The notes below the pieces were generated by a model. The model saw only the letters and a program-made list of their open reading frames with translations. It did not search any database and was not told where the DNA came from. A program made the translations under genes and the position numbers. From Lumbricus rubellus (Eukaryota; Annelida; Clitellata; Crassiclitellata; Lumbricidae): 64,000 bases of DNA. Location: the NCBI GenBank assembly GCA_945859605.1, contig OX243820.1:36248061-36312060 (forward strand). Reading direction: 5' to 3'. This document shows positions 23,808-35,428 of this stretch, in pieces. The stretch's first letter is position 1. The number at the start of each line of letters is the position of its first letter.

Positions 23808-25230
23808 ATGCAGCTTTATTTTGAAACAACGCGTGATACCCGGCGTTGCCCGGAAAATTAGGGTTTTTGCCTCCCTTCCACGCCACTCTGCTCCCATACA
23901 GCTCACCGCTCCCACCCTGCTCACCGCTCTCCCCGTCCTCCCCCTCTTCCGCACCCAAACACCGCTCCGCTTCGCTCCAACCCTGCTCACCGCTTCCACC
24001 CCAGCCCTCGTCTCACCCCTTCCGCATTCATACACCGCTAACCGCTCCTACCCCGCATCACCCCGAATCACCCACGGCCCCACCCCACCTCCAACCGCTG
24101 CGCCCTCCCCACACTCTGACCCGTCCCCACCTAGACTCCACTCCTGTGCGGTAACAGGCATTTTTCGGAACATTTTGGTTAGCCCTTGCACGTTTTTGGT
24201 TAACTCCCTCCCACAACCAAATCCGACTCGTCCCTGCGTGGCGGGGTGTGTATGCTGACTGTGGGTGTGACGGTCCTGGTCGCATTCTATCTCTAACTGC
24301 AGGGAGTTTGAGGTATAAAGCTCCGAAACTGCGCGAATATCGTCCCCGCGCACATAGGCGTAGGGGACATTTCAGCATTGGGGGGGCAAAAATGAGACTT
24401 TTGCCCGAAAATGTTTTTTTCGTCCAGCCGAAATCTTAAGAAAAATTTCCGTTACGTTTGCCCGAAAATTCTTACGACTTTTTTTAGTCATCCGGCCGAA
24501 ATCTTCTGAAATTTCCCGTTACTTTCTGCCCGAAAGGTCTGATGACCTTTTTTTGTTCGGGCAAGTCTGATTTTTCGGGCAAGATGACCCGGAAAAATAA
24601 AAAAGTAAAAAAAAATTTTTTTATTTTTTATTTTTTCGGGTCTGCTTGCCCGAAAAATCAGACTTGCCCGAAATTTGGGGGGGCATTTGCCCCCCCTGGA
24701 CCCCCGTCTCCTACGCCTATGCCCGCGCAGGCCTCCGTGGTTAGCTAGATTCACCAACTCTTCACTGCATAGGTGGTTCTGGTGATCAATATCTGTGAAA
24801 CTGCAGGTGTATAATTATGGACAAACCCACACACATACACCCACCCACATCCACATTCTCCTTTCTCTAGTCTTTGGTTTATGCACTAAGTGCGCCTATT
24901 AATAACTTGATTAATATTGTGAGCGTCAAGAATGACGTTATGCAACCGTTTGCTAAATAATGGCGACGCAAGGTTAAATCGCTTCTTAAAATATCTGAAT
25001 AGGCGCTAACTACCACATCGAAATTTAAAATGTCTATAACTCGGGTTTTAAAGTGAATTGAGAGCTGACAATAGTCACGATGACTTCCAGGTTCGCATGC
25101 GAAGATTAAACAAATTATTTTGTGAATTAAATATATTTAGCTTCAAAGCCTTTGACCGGGAAAGATTTGCGATCAACGCGACAGCGCCACAGAATCGACT
25201 TCGCCTTATAATATAGATAATATAGATAAA
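23808..25230. repeat. Interspersed repeat of ACCCGGCGTTGCCCGG type
   Basis: It starts GATACCCGGCGTTGCCCGG, contains a C-rich pyrimidine stretch (about 23,865-24,130) and ends around TCGCCTTATAATATAGATAA, a terminus often seen with this start motif in invertebrate retroposons. It carries the hAT-like insertion 24353-24721. The right border lies just outside the Ig exon at 25245. Confidence 0.4.
24353..24721. mobile_element. Non-autonomous hAT-like element, CATAGGCGTAGG ends
   Basis: 369 bp with terminal inverted repeats CATAGGCGTAGG and CCTACGCCTATG and a perfect 8-bp duplication CCCGCGCA (24345-24352 and 24722-24729). The interior is built of TTTTGCCCGAAA/TTTCGGGCAA words. It is the same family as 58996-59344 in the opposite orientation. 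Confidence 0.88.
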
Positions 25231-25244
25231 GGAAACGAACTCAC

Positions 25245-25574
25245 GTGACACAATCAATTGCGGTGTAGTGCAAACATCTAGGGTAGCAGTGGACTTGTCA
25301 AAGCCATCCGCTGTATTTGGAGGGAAAGATGCTCTGCACACACGCTGCGTGATATTCTCTTTTCTTGCAATTCCAGTGAGTGTTGTAATAACAGTTAGTG
25401 GCTGACTGTCGTTCGATGTCTTTGTTTCATCAGCAGTTTTATTTTGAAAAAACAGAGTCACATTCGATGGCTCCACTGATTTAGCTGGTACGTTGATGGT
25501 AGTCCAAAAGCTGTAGACATCGTTTTGATTCAATGCGTTACTCGTCACATTCGACTGACATGATTCTGTCACAT
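25245..25574 (-). CDS. Second Ig-like domain exon, receptor unit B
   Basis: A 330-bp exon, phase 1 at both ends, with an acceptor ending CTGCAG... (AATGCAG) and a GTGAGT donor. It begins VTESCQSNVTSN and ends TTPQLIVS. An early Cys and the F-strand-like RVCRASF are both present, so the domain can form its disulfide. Several NxT/S sites (NVT, NKT, NDS, NIT) predict a glycosylated ectodomain. Identity with unit A and unit C is clear along the whole exon. It occupies the middle position of the three-Ig ectodomain. Confidence 0.8.
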
Positions 25575-25599
25575 CTGCATTAGTAAGCATTACAAAGCG

Positions 25600-26930
25600 A
25601 CAATATTATCAGCTCCAGCTAAATGATTATATTCATGATCACCAATGATGTATCTTATTGTTACTACAGTGCACGTTTGGAAATAAAAAAAACAAGGAGT
25701 GTCAACATCAGTCCTGGTATAACTTGAGCACGACTAAGTAGCCTATAGCCTACTTGAAGATAGGCTATGGACGCTGAGATGTAGCCTAGGCCTAGACTCT
25801 AAGCTTAATAATTATTAGTCGCGCGAACTGTCTTGCGGAGGGGACTAATCCAAAAACTGCATTTCACTGGATTACGACATTCTCTACGGTTTCGCTTTTT
25901 CAACACTGATGTCCATGGTATTATTAGAGAGTTCGATTTAATATAGCTCTTGGAATTGTAATGTAATGTAAATTAGTTTACACAGCCCATTATATAGGCC
26001 TATCAGTTTAAATAATCTGACAGCTGAACCCAGACCTACATCAACCAGTAACAGACTGTCCGTGAGAGAAAGAGAGACCAGTAATGGAAGCAACAGGTTA
26101 TGGCGCCTATATACCGAGTTAGAATCTGAACATAACATAACATAACATTTTTATTCGGCAACCAACAACTTTACAGATACTGTAATTCTACATCATATAA
26201 GTCTTACGTTGGATCGCCCAGGAGACCCAAAAGGGGCCAAGAAGAGAAAACGTGATGACGATGTCTTGATGAAGAATTATCAATTATTGTAGTGCTCCCT
26301 CAACTTCAATAGAGCATCGTTCTTCAAAGACAAGCCGATATCAAATCACTCGAGGAAACCAATGAATGTTTTCCAGATGTTGCATTTTAGAATCTTCTGG
26401 AAAGGTTCCGCCTCCCATTTAGGCTACAGTAACTAATTCATCGGTTATAGCATAATTAGGCAAGGTTTGACTGACGTAGGATTCTCATGATGTCAATCTT
26501 TGGATTCAATATTGGACGAGCCAGTAGAGAAGCACCCCAGGTAGCCTATGCAATTACTTAGGATAAGTAAGTAAGTAGGAGAGCAGTAGATGAGAAACTC
26601 CGCCACTGGCTGTACTCTGCCATTGCCAGTCCCAAGTCTGGTGTAAAGCAGGAGGACATCGCTAATGATCTTTGTAATCACACTGTGACGTTAAACTGCA
26701 ACCACTACAGTCGAGGAGCAGACGATGAGCAGTCAAGAGAGCAGACAGGCTATCATGAAGTTATATCAATGAATACTGCACGTTCTGTTTTAGACTACCA
26801 TGTCTAGTATTCAGCAGACACTATAGGTTTACCTAGCTTGAGAAACCTATGAGTTCTTGTAATGTTGCAATAGTCGTGGCTATCTCATCATCCCGAGTGT
26901 ACAACTATATTATTATGTACATTGTATCGT
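25600..26930. other. Intron/non-coding, no gene seen
   Basis: Sequence upstream of the second Ig exon of unit B. The first part (about 25,600-25,920) is similar to unit A 5,850-6,110 and unit C 62,190-62,460. Short CGTATCGTAT and AACATAACAT repeats are present. No exon was recognised. Confidence 0.45.
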
Positions 26931-27535
26931 ATCGTATCGTATTAAAACATTTATAAAGCGCCTCTACTAGGGTGAACCGTTCAGAGGCGCTCCCAGTGCG
27001 CAAGGCCACGAGAGAAGAAATAAGTTTTGAGGAAAGCAAATGAGGAGGAGGGGTTACCAGTTAGAAGTTGAGACCGAGTAGATGGAGACAGAGTATTCCA
27101 AAGAGAGGGGCCAATTGATGCAAAGGATCGGGACTGAGCCATATCCGTTCTAGTAGGAGGAACTAAAAGATCAAATCTATTTGAAGAGCAGAGTGGGCGA
27201 TGTGAGGAGGCTGAAAGAGGTCGGTGAATTTCATTTGCTAGATATTTCGGGGCAAGACCCCGTTGAGCTTTGGAGACCAAGATGAGAATTATAAACTTAA
27301 TGCGCGCAGTTAGAGGAAGCCAATGGAGTTGTTCAAACATGAAAGTAGAAATATGCGAACAACGTGGAAGGCGTGCAATTAATCTGGTGGCAGCATTTAG
27401 GACCGACTGTAAAGGCGAAAGACGAACCTTAGGCAGACCAATTAAAAGAGAATTACAGTAATCAATTCGGGAGCAAACGAAAGCATGAACCAAAGTGGTA
27501 AAAACAGAAGACAAACAGAATGCCGAATAGCCCTT

Positions 27536-27674
27536 CTTTCTTCTTCTGGTTCTCTGCCCCTAGGCAGGTTCGGCTGTCCAATGTCGCCACTCTTCCCTCC
27601 GCTGGGCCTTCTCCTTTAGTCTTTGGTATCCGATCCTCTTCATCAGAGTGTCCAGCAACATCTGTCGTGGTTAT
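27536..27674. mobile_element. Short retroposon-like insertion in LINE
   Basis: 139 bp flanked by a perfect 10-bp direct repeat AATAGCCCTT (27526-27535 and 27675-27684). It interrupts a LINE reverse-transcriptase frame. It contains CTAGGCAGGTTCGGCTGTCC and a pyrimidine-rich start. The duplication length fits a SINE-type insertion; the family is unknown. Confidence 0.6.
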
Positions 27675-28397
27675 AATAGCCCTTATAGACGCCTTAAATG
27701 AAAATATGAAGAGCGTGTAAGATTAGATATACATGTATATGGTCTTTAAAAGAAAGGGAACTATCCAAGGTAACACCCAGATAACGAACAGTCGAGGAGA
27801 AGATGTAGTGAGGAAATAATTATGAGAGAAAAACAAAATCAATTTTAGAAAGCTGCTTGGGTGTGCCAAACCAAATGAACTGGGTTTTGGATGCATTAAG
27901 AGAGAGACGATTTGATGACATCCATGAGTGAAGAGCACTTGATAGAGACTGAATGCGTTCAACTAAGAGTAACTGGGATGAAGGAGACCCATGGACATAA
28001 TGATTGTACATCATCTGCAAAGAGGTGACCAGCTGTTCCAGAGAGTGGGAAAAGAAAAGGGATGTCGGCCGTATATAGAATAAAGAGCAGAGGTCCCAGG
28101 ACAGAGCCTTGAGGAACTCCTAGTTTAACGTGGATCCATTTAGTTCTAGAATAACCTGAGATAACCATGTGGGTACGGTCAGACAAATATGATCGAAACC
28201 AACAAAGGGGCAGACCCTTTAATCCATAAGAAGTCTCAAGACGCTGGAGAAGAATATTGTGGTCAACCATATCAAAAGCTGCAGAAACATCATAAAGAGC
28301 CAGGAGGGAGAGTTCAGACCTGTCGACAGCAGAATAGATTTCGGAGAGAAGAGAGAGAAGAGCAGTCTTCGTTGAATGATGAGCCCTGAAGCCTGAT

Positions 28398-28720
28398 TCA
28401 TGGGCGTCCGCAGCGGGGCGCAAGGGGGCGCAAGTGCGCCCCACTGGATTTTTCGCATAGTTGCACATAAATTTAGATTATTTGGTTGTGATTGTTACAA
28501 CGCGATTTTCAATGTGATTATCGATTCGTTCTACAAGTTGAACCTATTATAGGCCTATATCTTTCTTTGGCCGCATAACGTAGGCCTATTATAGGTAGGC
28601 TATTATAGGATTCTCTCGTGGTAATATGGAAATCCAAACTGTCACCCATTAAATTTAGACCATGCGACAATTATTTAAAAGTTTGCGCCCCCCCTAGAAA
28701 AATTCATGCGGACGCCCATG
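28398..28720. mobile_element. Non-autonomous hAT-like element, CATGGGCGTCCGCA ends
   Basis: 323 bp with terminal inverted repeats CATGGGCGTCCGCA and TGCGGACGCCCATG and a perfect 8-bp duplication GCCTGATT (28390-28397 and 28721-28728). It splits the LINE reverse transcriptase just upstream of its palm region. It is the same family as 11148-11447. Confidence 0.88.
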
Positions 28721-29491
28721 GCCTGATTGATTTGGAGGAAGAAGACCAGACTGTTCAAGATATGGGAGTAGCTGGAGGGAAACTAGACGCTCAAGAGTCT
28801 TGGATAAGAAGGATAGATTGGAGATAGGTCGTTAGTTTTGGCAAAGGCTAGTCTCAAGGTTAGCCTTTTTGAGTGAAGGAAAGACAAGAGCACGTTTCGG
28901 AGAGGATGGGATACAGCCTTCAGCTAGTGACCTATTAAAGAGGTAAACCAAAAAAGGAGCAAGGTCATCTAAAATATCGCTTATTACAAAAGGGGGTAAT
29001 GGGTCTAGTTCACATGATTTAAGATTAGCAGACTTTAGTACAAGATGAAGTTCTAATTCCGAGACAGGACGGAAGTTATCAAATATAGTAGATGTTGATG
29101 AGAATGTCGGTGGAGGAGCATCAGCCGTCGAGGCGCGAAGTCGGTCGATCTTGGTTGTAAGCATTTCTTGAAATTCATCTGCTGTGAAGGATGGAGTTTC
29201 AGTGGAACGAGAAGAACGTCCGAGGAGACCCGAGACTGATGACCACATTTTGTAAGACCAACTTTCCCCAATGATGAGCTTCCTTCTGATGGTAGAGTAG
29301 ATGCAGCGAACGAAGTATACTATAGGTTGAGCAATCAAACTCTATATACATCAAGAGACATTCGTAGAGAATCAGTAAAGTCATTCATTAGGAACATTTT
29401 GAGCTTCATGAAAAGGCAAGCTTTACCTACCCGATAGATAAACGCGCAATGGACGTCAACAGATCAGATAAAATTAGATTAGATGACTTAC

Positions 29492-29815
29492 TGATCACAA
29501 CCAGAATGGAGCTCTTGGCAACCTCACTAGCATCCACTGTTAGCACACAACTGAATCTTCCAGAGTCACTGATTTGCAGCTGTGTAATAGTTAGTTTGCA
29601 ACCACCAGCACTGCTAACGTTGTATCGTCCATCGTTGAAGCCGTTAAGTATTCCAGTGCCATCCCGGTACACTGTTCTTGATGACTGTGCTCCTTCCATC
29701 TTCTTCCACTCGACCGCATCACAGTTGCTACTGCTCGTGACACATTCCAGCGTAACACTATCACCGACTTTCCTCAGAGCATTCGTCGGTCCTTTTGTTA
29801 TTGTTGACTGTACAG
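29492..29815 (-). CDS. V-set-like Ig domain exon, receptor unit B
   Basis: A 324-bp exon identical in length to its unit A counterpart (7082-7405), with acceptor TTTTCTTGCAG and donor GTAAGT, phase 1 at both ends. It shows the B-strand Cys, a C-strand Trp in EWKKMEG, GTGILNGFNDGRYNVSS and SDSGRFSCVLTV (the D-x-G-x-Y/F-x-C signature). Differences from unit A cluster around the C'-C'' segment (FPRERYSV against FNDGRYNV) and the F-G loop (GDREETRS against DASEVAKS), as expected if these loops contact ligand. The signal-peptide exon was not identified. Confidence 0.85.
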
Positions 29816-30044
29816 CTGCAAGAAAACGAAAACCAAATGCTTAGAAGAGCACACAGATGACCGTCGCAGTTTTGCGTGACCTTGAGCACGTTAAGAACCA
29901 TTATTATATTACTATTGCTCTTAGTAGGCCTACTAGTATTAATGTGAAGTTTTATGGACCACACAAAAATGGTCATGTAGAAAATAGGCTATCCATGTCA
30001 ACTATAGTCATTCGATTGCATTGATTATGACGTCCACATTAGTC

Positions 30045-30285
30045 CAGGGGCGGATCCAGGGGGCCAATCCGGCCATAGCCCCATTTAGAAATGCCCATGT
30101 ATGGCGGGCCCCCCATTTGGTTTCAACAATCTTATATCTGGTATATTTTCAAGGAATTGGACTTAATGACTAAAAAAGCTCATGAACTTTTTGGCGGATA
30201 CCGGTACGAAAAAAAAAATTTCCACACCCAAGGCCCAGAATTTTTGCCCCCCCCCCCGTTCAAAGTTTCTGTATCCACCCCTACA
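30045..30285. mobile_element. Diverged hAT-like element, CAGGGGCGGATCCAG end
   Basis: The left end CAGGGGCGGATCCAG and the right end CTGTATCCACCCCT are imperfect inverted repeats. The interior shares AATCCGGCCATAGCCCCATT and TTAGAAATGCCCATGT with the element at 56573-56831. The putative 8-bp flanks (CATTAGTC, CAGGAGTC) match only partly, so this is an older copy. Confidence 0.5.
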
Positions 30286-30840
30286 GGAGTCTAATTATAT
30301 AGCTCTGTGGTAGGCCTATCTTATTATATAGTTGTAAAATGGCATTAGCCTACATTACATTATAATTAAAATCTGTTCGGATATAAACAGTAAACCATAA
30401 CAGTCAAGGCCGTAGCCAGGATTTTATTTGGGTGTGTGTTCACTCGACCGTCTGGATTGAATATGCGTGGTTCGCAGAGCTTCTGTAGACGTAAAAAAAT
30501 TATCATGTTGGCCAACATTCGAGCTTCAGACCCTAGGCTAGGTAGGCTACGCTTGTCAATCCAGGATTGATGTTGAGGATTCTGTGGCGCTCTGTCTGCC
30601 CATTCAGTTGAGTAATAACTGTTCATAGCATTCATAGCCTATCTTTCGTTGTGTTAAGTTTGAGCATACAGGAATCAGCTACTTAATTGTGACATTCGAT
30701 CGCGTTCATCCACCTCCGATGTCAGCTGTTGATAAGGGTACCAGATAGGTTTAAACCAGTCCACCTAGATAGGCCTTAGATAGCTATCGTCTGCATAGGC
30801 CTGTTTAACCCTCATGCGACCAACATATTTTACTCCTTAA

Positions 30841-31157
30841 CAAGGCCGTAGGCAGGGTGGGTGTTTTGGGTGTTTGAACACACCCCCCCCCCCGAAATGG
30901 AAAATGCAGAAAAAAATGTATTGCATTTTTTAGTTCGTGGTCCAAAAACCATGAAAAAAGCCATGAAAACACCCTCCAAAATGAAATAATAGATTAAATT
31001 TCGATCTGAAAATTGAAGTTGATGACTAAAAAAAAGGTCGTCAGAAAATTTGGCCGATAAAAATGGAAATTTTTCAGGAAATTGAGCTTCCCCAAAACTG
31101 AAATCCTGGCGCCGCAACTGAAAACACCCCCGAAATAAAATCCTGGCTACGGCCTTG
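30841..31157. mobile_element. Non-autonomous hAT-like element, CAAGGCCGTAG ends
   Basis: 317 bp with inverted ends CAAGGCCGTAGGCAGG and CCTGGCTACGGCCTTG and a perfect 8-bp duplication CTCCTTAA (30833-30840 and 31158-31165). It is nested inside the piggyBac relic, so it is younger than it. A solitary end of the same family (AAGGCCGTAGCCAGGATTTT) occurs at about 30,405. Confidence 0.88.
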
Positions 31158-31319
31158 CTCCTTAATATGACCAACTGGGGTCCCGTGGGACCCCAATAGT
31201 CGATAACACGTTCAGTGCTTTATTCGCGTGTTGAAACTTCATTTTATGTTGCTATAGTTCAAGTTATGGCAGTTTAATGTTTGTTTGATGTGTACTTGTT
31301 ATAGCGCCCATCATAATAA

Positions 31320-31700
31320 CTACTCAGAAGCGCTCCCGACTACTGTGCGGACACTGAATCGGAGTTTCACGTCGAAGCGCTGAGCAAAAGCTCCCTACAC
31401 TGAGCAATTTTTTTATATTTATTACCATCTAATAATATAATCGTCTAGATTAATGCTCTACTCAGCGTCATTTGAAACTACTCAGAAGCGCTCCCGACTA
31501 CTGCGCGGACACTGAATCGGAGTTTCACGTCGAAGCGCCGAGCAAAAGCTCCCTCCACTGAGCGATGTTTCTTTGGGTATTTATTACCTTCTAATACTAA
31601 TCGGCCTGATTATTAATGCTCTACTCAGCGTCAATTGAAACTACTCAGAAGCGCTCCTGAATACTGCGCGAACACGGAATCGGAGTTTCACGTCGAAGTT
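31320..31700. repeat. Three-copy tandem repeat of about 160 bp
   Basis: The word CTACTCAGAAGCGCTCC begins copies at 31,320, 31,478 and 31,641. Each copy contains the reverse of the SINE/LINE 3' tail (GGAGCGCTTCTGAGTAG) and CGGAGTTTCACGTCGAAG. The copies look like tandemly amplified SINE 3' ends, as an internal part of the piggyBac relic. Confidence 0.7.
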
Positions 31701-31833
31701 TACCCTGGCTGCCGGGATTTAATTTCTACACCACAGTTCTTTTTCGCAGCTCTGATTGGTGCTTAGTTTGTATGAATCACTGCTTGCTATGCCATGTGAG
31801 GTGTTACCATGGCATATCCAATTAGGCCTACTG

Positions 31834-32043
31834 TCAAGAAGGAACGTCGACGCCATGATCTCTGCGAGATCTTCCAATCTGGATTATTGCTGAGACACAT
31901 ATTGTAAGGAGCAATATTATTCCAGTGATGTCGAGGATGTTGAAGAACATCGTCATGGACCAACGGTTGACTTTCTTCTTGTGGTGGGCATTATAATTAT
32001 CCAGGTGATAAATAATAATTGTCAGCACCACCTTTGGTTCCAT
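31834..32043 (-). pseudogene. piggyBac transposase fragment
   Basis: The frame contains NAHHKKKVNRWSMTMFFNIL followed by DITGI, matching the C-terminal part of the piggyBac transposase catalytic domain (the conserved RRW-x(4)-FFNLLDIA-type block). The upstream two-thirds of the transposase is not recoverable as one frame, so the copy is dead. Position inside TTAA-flanked ends supports the assignment. Confidence 0.7.
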
Positions 32044-33889
32044 TATAATAATGGAGGGTTACTTTTGGCTTGTTGTTCATCTAGGCATAAGTGGTGGCAT
32101 CGTGCTGCAGAGTGAATAAACAGCACAGCTGTGCCTGGTTTAGGAATAAATGATAGCCTTCAAGAGTAGGTTGGTCATGAAATGCAAACAAAGAGCTCAT
32201 TTCCGGGCGCCCCATGCCTGGCCTTCATTACCGATATGTAAAAATATATCTGCTACAACGTTTCTGCCACTGTGCCGCCATGGTGACTGGTGATACAAGT
32301 TGTTTCACAACTCTTGACTTGCCTCACGCTGTTCCCTCTGTCACTGCCCGGGTATATGTCAATGGCTATGAAGTGACCGCATCGGAGCACACCATATCTT
32401 GATACCATAGTTTGCAGGTTTGAACTTTATGTGCTGCCTGAAGTTGCACCTGCCACAGTAAGCTCATCCACTCACAGACTTGAAAGCTTACCAGGAAGAA
32501 ATTCTTTGGCAATGATATTGAGCAGAAAACATTTTTCTTGGGTAACGGAAAGCAGCAACTTTGTTGTTGTTCAGCCTTTCAGCGACATATGAAGTGTTTT
32601 ATGCTCAATTGCCTTGCTCTAAAAATCACATGTACCGGTACTTCAGGATGCACGAAATTGTGCCCTGGACATGGTCATTATCTGTGCTATAGCGTTTTCC
32701 AACGCCACTCTATATTCCAGAATTGTCTGTATTGCTTCTTTTGCACTAAATCGTACTGGATAAATTCTCGCTGTCATAATATCTTTTCATAAAATAACGT
32801 TCGGTTCCATAGGAAAAATGGTCCTAAGGCTGGGGTCCCGCGGGACCCCACCAGATATTTTATATTTAAAAAATAACCGCAAAAGTTAAACCGGATTTTA
32901 TTAGATGTAAATAATGAGCGATGTCCAAGTGACAAATTCATAAAACGTCGTTGAAAAATATTGATTAGCAAAAAAGTAGCACGAGCCGAAACAGTGTTGG
33001 GGTCCCCGGGGACCCCAGTTGGTCATTTGAGGGTTAATTAGGCCTAAGCCTATAGGCTACAGAGTGAGCCGTTTGCGGTTTTAATAATTGCTACAATAAC
33101 GTTAACAGGTTAATTCCACGCCCGTTCGAATCCTGGACAATGATAGGCTATGTAAAAAAATTTATGGATGAATCGTGACATCACATGACATCACTGGCGT
33201 GAAAATCTGAACAACAGCAAGGAGACGGATCGAATCCGCCTGCCCTCCGAAAGGTTGACATAACATGTCGTTCGCTAGGGGGCGTTGAAAGAATTAGTAC
33301 TTAGTTTTAGGCCCAATAATTGGTGTTAAATATTAATTTTTACTCATGAGTCAGCCTCATCTGTTCATGTTATGATTCGTAATCATCCTGCTTTCTTGTC
33401 AGCTTTAATTAGTAACTATAAATAATCGTGATCGTGGTTGAATCGTAATCGTAATCTCTAAACTCCTATGCTAAGCGCGGGGCAGCAGCCTATTCACGAG
33501 CGCTGCGTTGAGTCAAAAGGGTTGTCCGAAAGAGTAGCCCTAAAAGAGGTCCTGGTTCGATTGCCATAGGATCAGAGTGGCAGAACAGCTACTAAGGCGG
33601 GTGTCGTCTGGGTCGGATATTGGAAGTTAAAGTATCAGATGACACAGGGTAAGAGTTCTTGAAGAGGTATGACTTCAATTTCGAATGAAAGGCCTGATCG
33701 ATGTGTGATGGATAGAGGAGACTGAGAAAGGTGATGGTGTGTGGTTAGTATACGGTGGCAGAACTGATAATGAGCGGGATTCAGAAGGCGGATCAATTCC
33801 AAAGACGTGGGGATGCGTTGCCAGCGTTGGATATTTCGACATGGCACGATTGGAGAACTTGAGATGACTCGACAATGTGACGTGCGGGA

Positions 33890-33891
33890 GA

Positions 33892-33975
<84 letters not shown>
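33890..33975. repeat. (GA)n microsatellite
   Basis: An almost pure GA dinucleotide tract. The open frames (ERER, SLSL) are artefacts. Confidence 0.95.
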
Positions 33976-33979
<4 letters not shown>

Positions 33980-34589
33980 GATGATCAGATAGAGCGGTTT
34001 GCTGGATGATTGGGCTGAGCGTATTCTTGGGAGTTGTAGGTTCAGGAGAGAACTTTGGAGTGGATATTCGCTCTGTGATTTTCAACTATTGGAGCGACTT
34101 GAGGATGGATGGGGTGATGTGATGATGTCTGGGTGTTCTGGTGACGGCCCCGGCTAGTGAATGTTTTGGTGTTGGAGGCGCTTACATGTAAGTTGAGCGG
34201 AATCAAGGTTTAAGAACAGGGATTTGCAGCAGTCAAGCTTTGAATGGACAATGGACGGATTATAATGGAGGCAGCTTTTGAAATCGAGGAAGGTCGTATG
34301 CGACGGAGGTCAGGATGTGCATGAAGCAGGAGCGTGATAAGTTACAGATATGGTTTGAGAAGGAGAGATGTGAATCAAACTAGCACCAAGATTGCGGGCA
34401 CGAGCATCAGAGGGTAAGATAAGAGATGAAGAGTTAGTCAATATGTGTATTGAAGGGTCAGGAATCTTCGATGTGTCAGAAAATAAATAATATTAGTATT
34501 AGGCTATTATTACCAATATTATTAATGTTCAATAATAATCTTCGTTTATTAATATTCAATCTGATCAGATTTGAGTGAAATGAATCATC

Positions 34590-34700
34590 TTTTCATACAG
34601 TTGTCCGCATCGTCGTCTCGCTCTTTTCGCTCTGCTGATCGCCTTGAACTTCTTGTTCCCATGCAGGACTCTATGACAGCTCTGGTCGAACATCGTGGTT
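34590..34700 (+). pseudogene. Possible LINE reverse-transcriptase scrap
   Basis: The plus strand encodes SADRLELLVP near 34,630-34,665, resembling the block before the end of the CR1/L2 reverse transcriptases elsewhere in the window. It is too short for firm assignment. Confidence 0.3.
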
Positions 34701-35038
34701 TCCTGTAGTTGGTCTATTTGAATTTTTTTCACTCACCAAGGGCTAAACTAATTACTTGCTCTACCTTATCTGTTTCTCAGTCGTATAAAGGAATATGCCT
34801 TCCCTTTCCCCGGAGTTTCCTTGTTGAGAGCGTCCTTGAACAGGCCTTGGTATTCTTTATCAGAAAATGGTCTAACAGGTTCTCGGTATAAATATTATAT
34901 ATCCTACACTGCCCGCGTTACAGGCAGTGCAGCACGAGTTGAAAACAAGAATAATAAAAATTATCATTAAATGGAGAAGACTAAAGAGATTAAGACAAAC
35001 GCTTGAACGTGACTGGTCAATTCTTTAGTGCTTTATAA

Positions 35039-35428
35039 CAGTGGTTCCCAAAGTGGTGGTCCGCGGACCGGTGCCGGTCCGCGGAGGTATGATCGCCGGT
35101 CCGCGGAGAAGAGTTAAAAATTAAAAATAAACTGTAATTGTTAGTTTATTTGTTTGAAATTGCGATATTTTTCGAATTGTTGTCCAAAATTTATTCAAAT
35201 TTCTGTCTTAATATTTAAAAATTTGACAAAATCAATGCGTCTTATTATAACTTCCAGATGGCGAATTCAAACAATTTAAATTTATTCTAAATTTATTACA
35301 ACGATGACTGCATGTCAGTTTCGAGCTTATTTATGTTGATCATTGCCATTAAGGACTAAGTTAGCGGTCCGCGAGCTTCACCAAAAATAATTGCTGGTCC
35401 AAGGCCTACTAAAGTTTGGGAACCACTG
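35039..35428. mobile_element. Non-autonomous hAT element, CAGTGGTTCCCAAA ends
   Basis: 390 bp with terminal inverted repeats CAGTGGTTCCCAAA and TTTGGGAACCACTG and a perfect 8-bp duplication CTTTATAA (35031-35038 and 35429-35436). CAGTGGTTC-CAA ends are characteristic of the hAT superfamily. A GGTCCGCGGA motif is repeated subterminally. Confidence 0.92.

Larger units (their letters stand above)
26941..29340 (-). pseudogene. Degenerate CR1/L2-type LINE, large fragment
   Basis: Several minus-strand frames together cover much of a reverse transcriptase. The 5' part is at 28832-29338 (FRPVSELELHLVLKSAN and DPLPPFVISDIL). The palm region is at 27959-28468, with LYDVSAAFDMVDH, GVPQGSVLGPLLF and HLFADD (an F-A-D-D version of the catalytic box). 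The C-terminal part is at 26981-27514, with HAFVCSRIDYCNS, LHWLPLTARIKF and SLWNTL. The copy is broken by stops, frameshifts, a SINE-like insertion (27536-27674) and a hAT-like insertion (28398-28720). The 3' end carries the GAGGCGCTCC motif. It lies in the intron between the V and second Ig exons of unit B. Confidence 0.85.
30809..33033 (-). mobile_element. piggyBac-like transposon relic
   Basis: 2,225 bp starting CCCTCATGCGACCAAC and ending in the inverse GTTGGTCATTTGAGGG. It is flanked on both sides by TTAA (30805-30808 and 33034-33037), the hallmark target of piggyBac. Palindromic GGGGTCCC-GGGACCCC motifs lie near both ends (31,176; 32,832; 33,000). The interior holds a fragment of transposase on the minus strand (31834-32043), a nested hAT-like element (30841-31157) and a three-copy repeat. 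The paralogous site near 8,535 in unit A lacks the insertion. Confidence 0.8.

Noticed and set aside
23778..24378. Pro/Ser- and Arg/Gly-rich frames
   Set aside because: They come from a C-rich interspersed repeat with no domain or conserved frame.
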